Source of the DNA: Bacillus sp. EB600
GTDB lineage: Bacteria > Bacillota > Bacilli > Bacillales > Cytobacillaceae
Assembly (NCBI RefSeq): GCF_024494385.1
Contig: NZ_JAEVLT010000014.1
Span: 1 to 64,000, forward strand
Direction: 5' to 3'
DNA: 64,000 bases
The position numbers and the translations under genes are program-made. Positions 34,480 to 43,584 of this stretch are shown piece after piece. The notes beneath the pieces are model-generated. The model was not told the DNA's origin and searched no databases. It saw nothing but the letters and a program-made list of their open reading frames with translations. Position 1 is the stretch's first letter; each line of letters begins with the position of its first letter.

Positions 34480-35703
34480 ATGGATAAAAAAATATATTTG
34501 TTATCTTCTTGTATTCTTACTTTACTGACAGTTCCTCTTACAACAAGTGCTGAAACGGTTCAATCTAATCAACAATTACAAACACAACAACAGATAGAAA
34601 CTGATTTATCGGGAGTAACACAACAAAAACTTCAAGTTCAGGAAGAAATTGAAGCGACAACAAAAAAATTAGCAGAACTAGATCAACAAATAGCAGAATC
34701 AACTGCCAATATCCAAAAAAAAGAAGGAGATTTAGCTGAAATACAAAGGAGAATGGACAGTTTAAACAAAGAGGATAAGAGAATCACAACTTTACTTACT
34801 AATAGAGAAAGAGAATTTAAGGACCGTGTTTCTTCCTATTATCGTACAAAAGGTCAAATGTCTTTTTTAAATGTGATCTTTTCTGTTAATAGTTTTGGGG
34901 AGTTTATCGATCATTTCGTTTCTTATGACAAAATCGTAAATGGTGATCAGCAATTTATCGAAACGTACATTGCTGATCAAAACAAAGTAACTGGCATTAA
35001 AGAAAATGTAAAAGCATTACAAAACTCTACGATCCAGGAAAAAGCTGAATTAGAAGCAATAAAAGCGAGTCAAGAGAACGACAGAAAAGAAAAAGAAACT
35101 TTGTCAACTTTCTTAGAAGAGAAGAAAAAACAGCTGGAGAAAGAAGAACAGGAAAAAAAGTTAGCTCTTGAATTGTTACAAAACAATGGGACGGAAATCC
35201 TTGCTTTAATCAATAACAATGGCAGCGATCATACTGCTAATGTTCAATTGATAAATTCTATTATCGCCCCATTTATTGCTGATGCCCAAAAACTTCAACA
35301 GGAAAAAGGAGTTCCTGCTTCGATTACTTTAGGTCAAATCATATTAGAAAGTTCAGGCAGCTATAATGGTTTATCTGGTCTCGCTTTTCAAGCAAAGAAT
35401 TTATTCGGGATAAAAGGAACAGGCTCAGCGGGTTCGGTAAATTGGGATACAACGGAATTTGTAAATGGTCAAAGTATCGTAACAACTGCCCAATTTGCTA
35501 GTTATAGCACATATTATGATAGTATGGTGGATCATGCAAACCTATTATTAACACCAAGATATCAAAAGTATTTGAAGAATGCTGCTAGTATTATAGATTA
35601 TGCACACGGCATTCATGACGCTGGATACGCTACTGACCCAAACTATGCAAATAAATTACTAAAGATTATTTATCAGTATGATTTATTGAAATTGGATGTT
35701 TAA
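34480..35703 (+). CDS. Secreted coiled-coil glucosaminidase linked to FtsEX
   Basis: 407 residues. Signal peptide 1-24 ending in TTSA. Residues 30-255 form a long coiled coil of the CwlO/PcsB type, including the typical middle block RVSSYYRTKGQMSFLNVIFS followed by SFGEFIDHF. The C-terminal domain (about 265-407) is a GH73-like glucosaminidase, with SITLGQIILESS holding the catalytic Glu and NLFGIKG. In B. subtilis the FtsEX partner CwlO has a similar coiled coil but an NlpC/P60 endopeptidase domain. Here ftsE and ftsX follow directly, so this protein is the likely hydrolase that FtsEX switches on. AAGGTAGGAT precedes the ATG. Confidence 0.85.
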   Translation: MDKKIYLLSSCILTLLTVPLTTSAETVQSNQQLQTQQQIETDLSGVTQQKLQVQEEIEATTKKLAELDQQIAESTANIQKKEGDLAEIQRRMDSLNKEDKRITTLLTNREREFKDRVSSYYRTKGQMSFLNVIFSVNSFGEFIDHFVSYDKIVNGDQQFIETYIADQNKVTGIKENVKALQNSTIQEKAELEAIKASQENDRKEKETLSTFLEEKKKQLEKEEQEKKLALELLQNNGTEILALINNNGSDHTANVQLINSIIAPFIADAQKLQQEKGVPASITLGQIILESSGSYNGLSGLAFQAKNLFGIKGTGSAGSVNWDTTEFVNGQSIVTTAQFASYSTYYDSMVDHANLLLTPRYQKYLKNAASIIDYAHGIHDAGYATDPNYANKLLKIIYQYDLLKLDV

Positions 35704-35750
35704 CTTCAGTAATTTACTATAACCGTTATTTGAAAGGAGTATTCGAGCAA

Positions 35751-36431
35751 TTGATTCAGTTTCAAAACGTAACGAAAGTATATCCAAATGGCGTCCAAGC
35801 CCTTAAAAAGATAAATCTCCATATCTTCAAAGGAGAATTTGTCTTAATCATTGGTGAGAGCGGAGCAGGTAAATCTACCCTAAATAAACTGATTACAAGA
35901 GAAGAAAAGCTAACGAGTGGAGAAATTATTGTAAACGGTATAAAGATATCAACTTTAAAAGCAAAGAAAATCTTCCTGTTGAGAAGATCCATCGGGATGG
36001 TTTTTCAAGAATTTCGTTTGTTATCAAAAATGACAGTCTATGAAAATGTCGCTTTTGCTCAAGAAACAATCGGAGTACCAGTGAATCTTATTCGCGACAA
36101 TGTGGCTCAAGCATTAGAAAAAGTTGGGCTTACCGCTAAAGCAAATAATTTTCCTAAGGAATTATCAGGCGGTGAACAACAACGCGTAGCCATCGCAAGA
36201 GCCCTTGTAAACCAGCCTAAAATCATTGTTGCAGATGAACCTACTGGCAATTTAGATATCGTAACAGCACGGGAAATCATGAGGGTTTTTGAAGAAATAA
36301 ATCTTCAGGGTACAACGATTGTCATGACTACTCATAATACAGAGTTTATCAAACGGTCAACTAAACGAGTCATTTTAATCGATAATGGAAGCATACTTCG
36401 TGATTATAAAGGGAAGGTGCTTACAAGTTGA
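35751..36431 (+). CDS. ftsE: FtsE cell-division ABC ATPase (paralogue)
   Basis: 226 residues from TTG 35751, giving the family's start [25 protein letters not shown] lies 11 bases upstream and the earlier TTG at 35730 has none. Walker [10 protein letters not shown] near 36, the FtsE-specific [28 protein letters not shown], signature LSGGEQQR and Walker [11 protein letters not shown]. FtsE hydrolyses ATP in the cytoplasm and, through FtsX, activates a peptidoglycan hydrolase outside. The stop overlaps the ftsX start by four bases. Probably an additional copy, since the housekeeping ftsEX of Bacillus has different neighbours. Confidence 0.87.
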   Translation: MIQFQNVTKVYPNGVQALKKINLHIFKGEFVLIIGESGAGKSTLNKLITREEKLTSGEIIVNGIKISTLKAKKIFLLRRSIGMVFQEFRLLSKMTVYENVAFAQETIGVPVNLIRDNVAQALEKVGLTAKANNFPKELSGGEQQRVAIARALVNQPKIIVADEPTGNLDIVTAREIMRVFEEINLQGTTIVMTTHNTEFIKRSTKRVILIDNGSILRDYKGKVLTS

Positions 36432-37321
36432 AAAAGGACACTTATTTGCATCGGCATGTAAGAGAAGGAATAAATAATTTTAAAAGAAATGGCTGGATGA
36501 CTGTTACTTCAGTTAGTTCCTTAGCATTTATGATATTCCTCGTCGGGGTTGCTTTTTTACTCTTATTAAATTTAAATCATATAACAACGAAAGTGGAGAA
36601 AAATGTAGAAATACACGTCTACCTTGTAGATACTAACTCGAATGACATAAAAGCCTTATCGAATACCATTCGATCCTTTGAATATGTCTCATCTGTTACA
36701 TTTATTTCAAAAAACGAAGGACTTCAAAGTTTTATGAAAAACTTAGGGGATGAAGGGGCAGCCTTTCAAACTTTAAAAAAGGACAATCCCTTAAATGATG
36801 AATTGGTAGTTAAAACCCAACAGCCGCAGGATATAACTACCGTAGCGAAAAGGATTGAAAAACTAAAGCTAGTGGATAAAGTAGATTACGCAAAAAATGT
36901 GGTAGGTCCCTTAGTTACGTCAACGAAATTAGCTCGTTTGATCGGGGCAATCTTTATTATTTGTCTCACCTTCATTGCGGTTCATTTAGTAACTAATACG
37001 ATAAAAATAACGGTTTTAGCAAGAAAAGAAGAAATTCAACTAAGAAAGTTGATAGGAGCTACTAACCATTTTATTCGAATTCCTTTTTTTATAGAAGGAT
37101 CACTCATTGGACTTTTAGGAGCATCGATTGCATCCATCCTGATTGGGGTCGGGTACTACTTAGTTTTCACCTATTTCAATAAATATATAGATATTACCCT
37201 TATTGAGCTGATTTCTCCATCCAGACTTGTTCCCATTTCCTGTTTGAGTCTTTTAATTTTAGGTATTTTAATTGGAATATGGGGAGCCATTTCATCTTTA
37301 AGACGGATAGTAAAAATTTAA
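36428..37321 (+). CDS. ftsX: FtsX membrane subunit (paralogue)
   Basis: 297 residues from TTG 36428. Four membrane helices: one near 25-47, then an extracellular loop of about 120 residues, then three near 175-195, 222-245 and 268-292. N-terminal HVREGINNFKRNGWMT and the cytoplasmic ITVLARKEEIQLRKLIGAT are classic FtsX features. The large extracellular loop is the docking site for the coiled coil of the hydrolase. Last gene of the three-gene module, ending at 37382 terminator. Confidence 0.88.
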   Translation: MKKDTYLHRHVREGINNFKRNGWMTVTSVSSLAFMIFLVGVAFLLLLNLNHITTKVEKNVEIHVYLVDTNSNDIKALSNTIRSFEYVSSVTFISKNEGLQSFMKNLGDEGAAFQTLKKDNPLNDELVVKTQQPQDITTVAKRIEKLKLVDKVDYAKNVVGPLVTSTKLARLIGAIFIICLTFIAVHLVTNTIKITVLARKEEIQLRKLIGATNHFIRIPFFIEGSLIGLLGASIASILIGVGYYLVFTYFNKYIDITLIELISPSRLVPISCLSLLILGILIGIWGAISSLRRIVKI

Positions 37322-37381
37322 TCTTAATTTGGGCACCCTACTATTTTAAGCATTTTAAACTAAAATAATGAAAATACAATA

Positions 37382-37411
37382 AAGACCTAGCGGAAACCGC
37401 TAGGTCTTCCC
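37382..37411. terminator. bidirectional terminator
   Basis: AAGACCTAGCGG/CCGCTAGGTCTT, 12-base-pair stem with an AAA loop, between ftsX and the convergent AI-2E gene. Confidence 0.9.
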
Positions 37412-37416
37412 TATTT

Positions 37417-38505
37417 TTACAGGGTAGTTGCCTTTTTCCTTGCCTTAAAAAATTTAATTGCGTTTAAGATAATTGTTTTAGACACTGCATAAGTAGGTAC
37501 AGCCAAAACCATTCCTAGGACACCAGCAAGATTCCCTGCCGCAAGAAGGATTATGATAATTGTTACTGGATGGATATCAAGACTTTTCCCAAGAATAAGG
37601 GGTGATAATACATTGGATTCTACCTGTTGTGAAATTACTAGCACAATCAATACTAACAAGACTTTGGTAGGTGAATCGAAAAATGCTACGATTACTGCTG
37701 GTGTAGCACCAATGATCAGTCCAATATATGGAATGAAGTATGTAAAAGTAACTGCTAAAGCCATTACCAGTGCAAATGGTAATTTAATGATAAGATATCC
37801 GATCAGCGACATTGCTCCTACTGATAAGGCAACGGCGATTTGTCCATGTATATAAGTGGAAAGTGTCTCACCTGTCTCTTTTAAAATTGTTAAACCCTCG
37901 TCCCTCAAAGTAGCCGGAAAAAATTTCAAAAACGATACCTGAAACTTATTACCATCTTTTAACATGTAAAACAACAAAAAAGGCACAGTGGCAAGAATAA
38001 CAGCAATATTGGCGATTACACCCAATATATTCGTGATACTGTAAGTAATCGTCTCTGGCAAAGTATTAGCGAAGCTATTTAATTTTTGTTCGAAAGATTG
38101 AAAAAGATTTGGTTGTGATTTTATTATCCATTTAAATTCAGATGTTTGAGCTAGGTTGTTAAAATAATCAATTGTTTTATTCGCATATCCAGGAAGTGCC
38201 ATTGCAAGGGCAGCAAACTGTTTACTCAAAGAAGGTACTACATTGCCGATTATTAATACAACGATCCCAATTATAACGACATAAATAATTAGAATTGCAA
38301 TAAATCTGGGCACTTTCTTGCGATGAAGAAAATTAACCACTGGATTAAACAGAAAAAAAAGAAACCCTGCAATCAGAATCGGAAAAAATAATGTTGAAAT
38401 GAAGATACCTATTGGCCGAAATAAAAAAGTTATCTTTGAAGAAACAAAGATTATAGTTAAGATCAACAATATCTGGACTAACCAGAATTGAAATTTACTT
38501 TTCAA
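37417..38505 (-). CDS. AI-2E family transporter
   Basis: 362 residues, about eight membrane helices in the AI-2E/PerM arrangement: paired helices at the N-terminus, a long cytoplasmic or amphipathic stretch (130-200), and the conserved YFIPYIGLIIGATPAVIVA and ilGkSLDIHPVTIIIILLAAG blocks. Some relatives export autoinducer-2 or act as Na+/H+ antiporters; in Bacillus (YtvI, YueF, YubA) the role is mostly unknown. Single-gene unit on the minus strand. Confidence 0.87.
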   Translation of the reverse strand: MKSKFQFWLVQILLILTIIFVSSKITFLFRPIGIFISTLFFPILIAGFLFFLFNPVVNFLHRKKVPRFIAILIIYVVIIGIVVLIIGNVVPSLSKQFAALAMALPGYANKTIDYFNNLAQTSEFKWIIKSQPNLFQSFEQKLNSFANTLPETITYSITNILGVIANIAVILATVPFLLFYMLKDGNKFQVSFLKFFPATLRDEGLTILKETGETLSTYIHGQIAVALSVGAMSLIGYLIIKLPFALVMALAVTFTYFIPYIGLIIGATPAVIVAFFDSPTKVLLVLIVLVISQQVESNVLSPLILGKSLDIHPVTIIIILLAAGNLAGVLGMVLAVPTYAVSKTIILNAIKFFKARKKATTL

Positions 38506-38778
38506 CTGATTTCCCTCAATTTCTACCTTAGTTTTGTTACCGGGCTAATTTATAATGGACCGTTCTATAAATCCACTTCCCCTTCTTATGAATGGCTTTG
38601 TGGTATTAATTTAGCAGTTGTTTTCTTTCATTCAAACAATAGCATAAATTGTCTGGTTGTTCTATACTTACAACGTTTTTTTGATGATTCCTCCACTAAA
38701 GCTTATATTTACTACATAATATATAGATATGATAGTATAGAAAAAGCAGTTAAATAACAGGTAGGAAGTGGAAAATAG
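38506..38778. other. divergent promoter region
   Basis: About 270 bases between the AI-2E and MFS genes. The part 38690-38750 has several TATATA-like stretches and imperfect direct repeats that could bind a regulator, but no defined operator was identified. Confidence 0.35.
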
Positions 38779-39945
38779 TTGAAAAGTAAAAATGCGCTGC
38801 CCATCTTGTTTCTTGTTATGTTTCTTGTCTATATTGGGTTTGGGATCATCATTCCAGTTCTACCCTTTTATGCTGAACAACTTGGTGCCACACCAACTGA
38901 GCTTGGCTGGTTAATGGCTGTTTACTCGTTGATGCAGTTATTGTTTGCACCAATGTGGGGAAGAATATCGGACCGAATTGGCCGTAAACCTGTCATGGTA
39001 TTTGGAATTATAGGTCTTATCCTTTCTTTCTTTATGATGGCCGTTTCAACCAATTTGTTGATGCTATTTGCAGCTCGCATTATTGGGGGTTTTCTTACAT
39101 CAGCAAATATGCCGACAACGATGGCCTACGTTGCTGATATTACAACCCCTGAAAACCGTGGAAAGGGCATGGGTATTATCGGAGCAGCAATTGGGCTTGG
39201 CTTTGTATTTGGTCCGGCAATCGGTGGTGTTTTTTCCAAAACCAGTTTGAGCCTGCCATTTTATATCGCTGGTATTTCTTCAATTATTACTTTATTACTA
39301 GTAATAATCCTGCTAAAAGAATCTTCAACCGAAGAAAGCCGGCGCGAGCACTCTGAACAGAACACCTCTTTATGGAAATCTTTCAGTGGAGTACAAACTA
39401 TTTTATATATCCTCCAGTTATTTATATCCCTTTCATTAGCAGGATTAGAAGCAACATTTGCCTATTTTGCAGCTAAAAGAGCGGGAATGGATTCCACCCA
39501 AATGGGCTATGTTTTTATGATTATGGGGGTTGCTCAGGCTATTATACAGGGAGGTTTAATGGGCAGGTTAACAAAGAAATATGGAGAAGGGATCGTCATT
39601 CAAGGAGGGATTATTGTTTCGGCAGTCGGATTTGCGACGATTTTATTAGTCGATAACTTTACAACTGCTGCCATTTATTTAACCATCTTTGGTATTGGAA
39701 ATGGTGTTATTCGTCCCTGTGTTTCATCACTTTTAACAAAAACCTCAACCTTTGGTCATGGAAGTGCCACGGGACTCCTCTCATCGTTCGATTCACTTGG
39801 CAGAATTGTTGGACCACCACTGGGTGGATGGATGTTTTCACTAGCAATTGGTCTTCCCTATATTTCAGGTACAATTATCTCTATTCTCGCTTTCATCCTA
39901 TACCAAATATATAGGCTTAAAGCAAAGAAATTGGAAACTGTTTAG
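38779..39945 (+). CDS. MFS multidrug efflux transporter (Bmr/TetA-like)
   Basis: 388 residues, 12 membrane helices. The motif A in loop 2-3 reads GRISDRIGRKPVM, and motif C in helix 5 reads AAIGLGFVFGPAIGG, which marks drug:proton antiporters. The N-terminal FGIIIPVLPFYAEQLGA and overall length fit the Bmr/Blt/NorA/TetA group. Start is TTG with AGGAAGTGG upstream. Substrates unknown. Single-gene unit with a strong terminator. Confidence 0.87.
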   Translation: MKSKNALPILFLVMFLVYIGFGIIIPVLPFYAEQLGATPTELGWLMAVYSLMQLLFAPMWGRISDRIGRKPVMVFGIIGLILSFFMMAVSTNLLMLFAARIIGGFLTSANMPTTMAYVADITTPENRGKGMGIIGAAIGLGFVFGPAIGGVFSKTSLSLPFYIAGISSIITLLLVIILLKESSTEESRREHSEQNTSLWKSFSGVQTILYILQLFISLSLAGLEATFAYFAAKRAGMDSTQMGYVFMIMGVAQAIIQGGLMGRLTKKYGEGIVIQGGIIVSAVGFATILLVDNFTTAAIYLTIFGIGNGVIRPCVSSLLTKTSTFGHGSATGLLSSFDSLGRIVGPPLGGWMFSLAIGLPYISGTIISILAFILYQIYRLKAKKLETV

Positions 39946-39952
39946 CCAAAAG

Positions 39953-39987
39953 AAATGGTCCCTTTAAGTATATTGGGACCATTTTTT
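39953..39987 (+). terminator. MFS gene terminator
   Basis: AAATGGTCCC/GGGACCATTT with a 12-base loop and T6. Confidence 0.88.
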
Positions 39988-40012
39988 GGCTATGATCAAT
40001 AAAGTTAAATGG

Positions 40013-42196
40013 TCAATCGTGGCCATGCTTGCCTTTGTGTTTCCCTTGATCTTTTTCTTGTTTCCATTCGTTTTTAGCTTTCTCTTTCCCATTCCCATGA
40101 TCTGCACCGTTGTTTTGAGGTCCAGCTTTATCAGCTTGTGTTTTTTCATTATCATTATTCAGGGAGGATGGAACATCATTATGATTTCCACCTTTAATGT
40201 AAAGTTCATTCCCCACTCTATATACACTTGATGGCTGTTGAAAGCTGTTATTATCAGTTCCGAATGCTTGCATCATCAACTTAAACATGATTTGCGAAAT
40301 TTTTGTTGTATCTCCAAGCATATAATTGCCTTGTTCATTTTTCGCATAGCCGGTCCAAACTGCCATCGTATATTGTGGTGTATAACCAGCAAACCAACTA
40401 TCATTTGTCGCACCCGCTGGGTATCCAAATTGGGCAATGGTCTTATCGTCAAAATTTGTTGTGCCTGTTTTTCCGGCCACATCTAGGCCTGGAACCATTG
40501 CTGTTGTTCCAGTCCCAGAATTTACAACAGACCGCAGCATATCGGTCACCATATAAGCTGTATAATCATGCATTACCTGTTTTGGCTGTGGTGTAAAGCT
40601 AGTAACCGTTCCATCAGGATAGACAACCTTTTGGACAAAATGCGGTTTGTTATATACTCCGTTATTTCCAAATGCACTGTAGGCTCCAGCCATCTCTAAC
40701 GGATTCACCGGATTACTTCCAATCGAGTAAGATTCATAAACCTGATCTTTAGCAAAAGTAACACCAAGTTGTTCTGCAAAATTCTTTGCCTTATCCATTC
40801 CTACCTCTCTCAACGTTAGTAGTGCAGGAATATTATAGGACCATTGAAGTGCTGTTCGGATTGTCAACATTCCATGATATTGATGATCCCAGTTTGATAG
40901 AGATTGACCACTTGAATATGTGGTCTCCTGGTCATTGATAAGGTGTGCTGTCGACCATTTTAAATTTTCAATCGCAGGTCCATAATCAAAAATCGGTTTA
41001 AATGATGAACCTGGCTGGCGATTAATATCAACTGCAAAGTTGTTTCCCCGGAATGCAGCTTGATAGTTATTACGCCCGCTTCCTATGGCACGGACTTCAC
41101 CAGTTTTCGTATCTAGGAATACGAAAGCTCCCTGAAAGTTAGCATTAGGATAAGCGATAATAGCATTTGTGTTCATCATTTTGTCCGCATAACCCTGCGC
41201 TTTTGGATCTAAAGTCGTATAAATAGATAAACCATCCGTGCTGATATCTACATCCTTTAATTTTCCTTCCACTTCTTTTACAGCAGCATCCAAAAACGCT
41301 TCGTATGGCATACCTTGTTGGTTAGTTTTCGGAACAAGCCCTTCCGTTACCGGAACTTTCATTGCGTCCTGCAGTTGTTTCTCCGTTATATACCCCTGTC
41401 TATGCATGGAGCTCAAGACAAGATTACGCCGATTCGTTGCAGCCTTTTGGTCTTCGGGTTTGCTCGGATCATAATTACTTGGACTTTGTGGGAGACCAGC
41501 TAACATGGCAGCCTCTGGCAGCGTCAATTCTTTCAAACTATTTGCTTCGATTCCGTAATAATTTTTCGCTGCAGCAGCCACTCCGTAAGACCTGTTTCCA
41601 AGGTAAATCTTGTTTAAATACATCATTAAAATCTCGTGCTTGGAATACTTTTGTTCCAACTGATATGCCAAACTCCATTCCTGCACTTTGCGCTTTAGTG
41701 TTTTCTCAGGCGTCAAAAATGAGTTTTTTATCACCTGCTGTGTAATGGTACTTCCTCCCTGTGATCCGAAGTCACCAGTTACGTTCTCAAAAATCGCTTT
41801 AGCAGTCCGTTTTATATCGATACCATGATGCTCGTAAAAATGGGCATCTTCGGTTGCGATAAATGCTTGTTCCAAAACCTTTGGAACCTGATCATACGTA
41901 ACTTTTGTTCGCTTTTCCTTTCCGTATTCATAGATAAAATTTCCATTTTTATCATAAAATTTCGTCGAAAGCGGATCTACTAGTTTTGAAGGATCTATTT
42001 TAGGGGCATCCTTAATCATACTAGCGAATGCAATTCCTCCTACCCCCACTAAAACTACCCCAAGCAGCAGGCAGGCAAGTAAAACTTTTTTCAGTAAGGA
42101 TCCTTTTTTGGGTGCTTTATTTCTTCTGTCTTGTTTTTGTCTTGTCTTTTCAGCTTGTTTTCGATCCTGACGATAACGATATGTTTCTTCCGACAT
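40013..42196 (-). CDS. Class A penicillin-binding protein (PBP1A type)
   Basis: 727 residues. A basic cytoplasmic tail, one membrane anchor (about 33-57), a GT51 glycosyltransferase domain (75-250) with ATEDAHFYEHHGID and GGSTITQQV, and a transpeptidase domain (330-640) with SSFK (in RQPGSSFKP), SYN (in QWSYNIPA) and KTGT. It polymerises glycan and crosslinks peptidoglycan. A hydrophilic tail of about 60 residues rich in Asn, Lys, Gly and His closes the protein, as in PonA/PbpG relatives. GGGAGAG precedes the ATG. Single gene. Confidence 0.92.
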   Translation of the reverse strand: MSEETYRYRQDRKQAEKTRQKQDRRNKAPKKGSLLKKVLLACLLLGVVLVGVGGIAFASMIKDAPKIDPSKLVDPLSTKFYDKNGNFIYEYGKEKRTKVTYDQVPKVLEQAFIATEDAHFYEHHGIDIKRTAKAIFENVTGDFGSQGGSTITQQVIKNSFLTPEKTLKRKVQEWSLAYQLEQKYSKHEILMMYLNKIYLGNRSYGVAAAAKNYYGIEANSLKELTLPEAAMLAGLPQSPSNYDPSKPEDQKAATNRRNLVLSSMHRQGYITEKQLQDAMKVPVTEGLVPKTNQQGMPYEAFLDAAVKEVEGKLKDVDISTDGLSIYTTLDPKAQGYADKMMNTNAIIAYPNANFQGAFVFLDTKTGEVRAIGSGRNNYQAAFRGNNFAVDINRQPGSSFKPIFDYGPAIENLKWSTAHLINDQETTYSSGQSLSNWDHQYHGMLTIRTALQWSYNIPALLTLREVGMDKAKNFAEQLGVTFAKDQVYESYSIGSNPVNPLEMAGAYSAFGNNGVYNKPHFVQKVVYPDGTVTSFTPQPKQVMHDYTAYMVTDMLRSVVNSGTGTTAMVPGLDVAGKTGTTNFDDKTIAQFGYPAGATNDSWFAGYTPQYTMAVWTGYAKNEQGNYMLGDTTKISQIMFKLMMQAFGTDNNSFQQPSSVYRVGNELYIKGGNHNDVPSSLNNDNEKTQADKAGPQNNGADHGNGKEKAKNEWKQEKDQGKHKGKHGHD

Positions 42197-42295
42197 TCAT
42201 TTTCTCTCCCATGTGTAAGTTTCTCTATCTATGACTATCTTAAAAGTCAAAAGTTGAAATAAACGTCTGTAAATAGTGACGAGTTAGACGACATT

Positions 42296-42331
42296 ATCAA
42301 TATAATGTTATAACAGTACAATTATATTGAT
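42296..42331. repeat. inverted repeat, 11-bp arms
   Basis: ATCAATATAAT and ATTATATTGAT separated by 14 bases, upstream of the PBP gene. No T-run, so not an obvious terminator; possible operator or cruciform. Confidence 0.6.
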
Positions 42332-42362
42332 TCGCAGAAAGACTTATTTTTAAGGGGTGATA

Positions 42363-42491
42363 CTAATAAAAACTTTTAAAATACTGTAGTAGTACCCACA
42401 ACGGCACCGTCGGCACTGGCACTTCCTCGAAAAAGCTAACGCTTTTCCTTCGCGTAGGAACTGGAAGATAAAAAAGCAGTAAAAGGAACAT
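42363..42491 (-). CDS. Possible 42-residue hydrophobic peptide
   Basis: ORF of 42 residues starting ATG 42491 inside a LexA-like palindrome: MFLLLLFYLPVP, then a short charged part and VPVPTVPLWVLLQYF. Hydrophobic ends around a charged middle resemble small membrane peptides, including LexA-controlled toxins such as TisB only in general character. A weak AAGAGAA precedes the ATG. It could equally be noise; the coding DNA includes short GTGCC repeats. Confidence 0.3.
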   Translation of the reverse strand: MFLLLLFYLPVPTRRKSVSFFEEVPVPTVPLWVLLQYFKSFY

Positions 42492-42553
42492 TTGTTCTCT
42501 TACTACTTTTATTTGTATTATATAATGTGTTTTTAGCACATAGTACAATTAGA
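42486..42553. repeat. ~70-bp repeated element, copy 2 (LexA-like palindrome)
   Basis: Same layout as copy 1 at 33953: GAACATTTGTTC (42486-42497), then ATGTGTTTTTAGCACAT (42525-42541) and AGTACAATTAGA. It begins 15 bases past the hprK-like stop codon on the minus strand and overlaps the start of the 42-residue ORF. Confidence 0.75.
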
Positions 42554-42568
42554 GATTTATTAAAAAAT

Positions 42569-43477
42569 TTATTGATTTTGAATACGTTCGTTAAATTCGT
42601 TAAACGCTGTGTAACCTTGTTGTTCAAGACGCCAATTCTTTGCCGCTACTTCGATTAAACTGGCAATGTCCCTTCCAGGCCGAACTGGGATTTCAAGGTG
42701 AGGGATGGAAACATCTAAATACTCAACGACTTCATTTGGATGCTCGATTGCATCATAATACTTCTTCTCATCCCAAGCGGATAAGATAATATCCAAATTA
42801 ATCGCGGTTTCATCTTGAAAAGCACCAGAACCGTAGAGTCTGGGTACATTAATCATCCCAATTCCCCGCAAGGATAAAAAATCACGGTTATTCTGATTAT
42901 GTGTTCCAATTAGTGATTCAGGATCGATTTTTTTAAGAATGACTAAATCGTCCGAAATAAGGCGATGTCCTTTTTCAATTAAAGAAAGAGCAGATTCGCT
43001 TTTTCCAATCCCACTTTCTCCTCTGATTAATAAGCCCACTCCAAAAACATTCACACAAACTGCATGAATCCCAATACTTTTAGCTAACTCTTTTCCAAGA
43101 TAATTATTCAGTTTGCTAATCACATTTGTTGTTTTTTCCTTTGCCCGAAGAAGTGCCACTCCTTCTTCACTGCAATGCTTGATTAAATAATCAAGACCTT
43201 CTTGGTTGCGCGTAATGATAATACACGGCGGGCGTTTTTTAATGACTGTTCCGATTCTTTCATCACGTTCTTCTTCAGTTAATGTATGTAAATATGTAAT
43301 TTCCTGTTTTCCTAATAATTGGATTCTTTCTTTTGGAAAAAATTTAAAATATCCCGTCAATTCTAATCCTGGTCGATGAATATCATCACTGTCGATGACG
43401 CAATCAAGTCCTTTTTCACCGGCAAGGATTTCTAATTTTAATTTATCTGCTAATTGTTTTATGGTTATCGTGTTCAT
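42569..43477 (-). CDS. hprK: HPr kinase/phosphorylase, divergent copy
   Basis: 302 residues. N-terminal MurF-like domain (1-130) with SDDIHRPGLELTGYF and ERIQLLGKQEITYL; kinase domain with SIGIHAV, P-loop GESGIGKSE near 155, ISDD and the HprK signature RPGRDIASLIEVAAKNW. The enzyme phosphorylates or dephosphorylates Ser46 of HPr and so drives carbon catabolite control. Housekeeping hprK of Bacillus lies in hprK-lgt-ppaX; here the gene is alone and diverges at many usual positions (GES for GKS in the P-loop), so it is probably a second copy. GGGAG precedes the ATG. Confidence 0.85.
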   Translation of the reverse strand: MNTITIKQLADKLKLEILAGEKGLDCVIDSDDIHRPGLELTGYFKFFPKERIQLLGKQEITYLHTLTEEERDERIGTVIKKRPPCIIITRNQEGLDYLIKHCSEEGVALLRAKEKTTNVISKLNNYLGKELAKSIGIHAVCVNVFGVGLLIRGESGIGKSESALSLIEKGHRLISDDLVILKKIDPESLIGTHNQNNRDFLSLRGIGMINVPRLYGSGAFQDETAINLDIILSAWDEKKYYDAIEHPNEVVEYLDVSIPHLEIPVRPGRDIASLIEVAAKNWRLEQQGYTAFNEFNERIQNQ

Positions 43478-43532
43478 ATAAGCTCCCTATCTTTCTAATT
43501 TGGTCCTTACAATTAATTTTCCCTAAATTGTG

Positions 43533-43565
43533 AAAAAGACACTAAGCATGTTGCACAGTGTCTTA
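43533..43565 (-). terminator. terminator after nitronate monooxygenase gene
   Basis: AAGACACT/AGTGTCTT stem, 12-base loop, T5 on the minus strand. Confidence 0.8.
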
Positions 43566-43584
43566 TATTTAACCATTCATTTTC

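Noticed and set aside
38488-38757. 89-residue plus-strand ORF before the MFS gene
   Set aside because: Overlaps the start of the AI-2E gene, AT-rich aromatic translation, no Shine-Dalgarno site; more likely promoter DNA.
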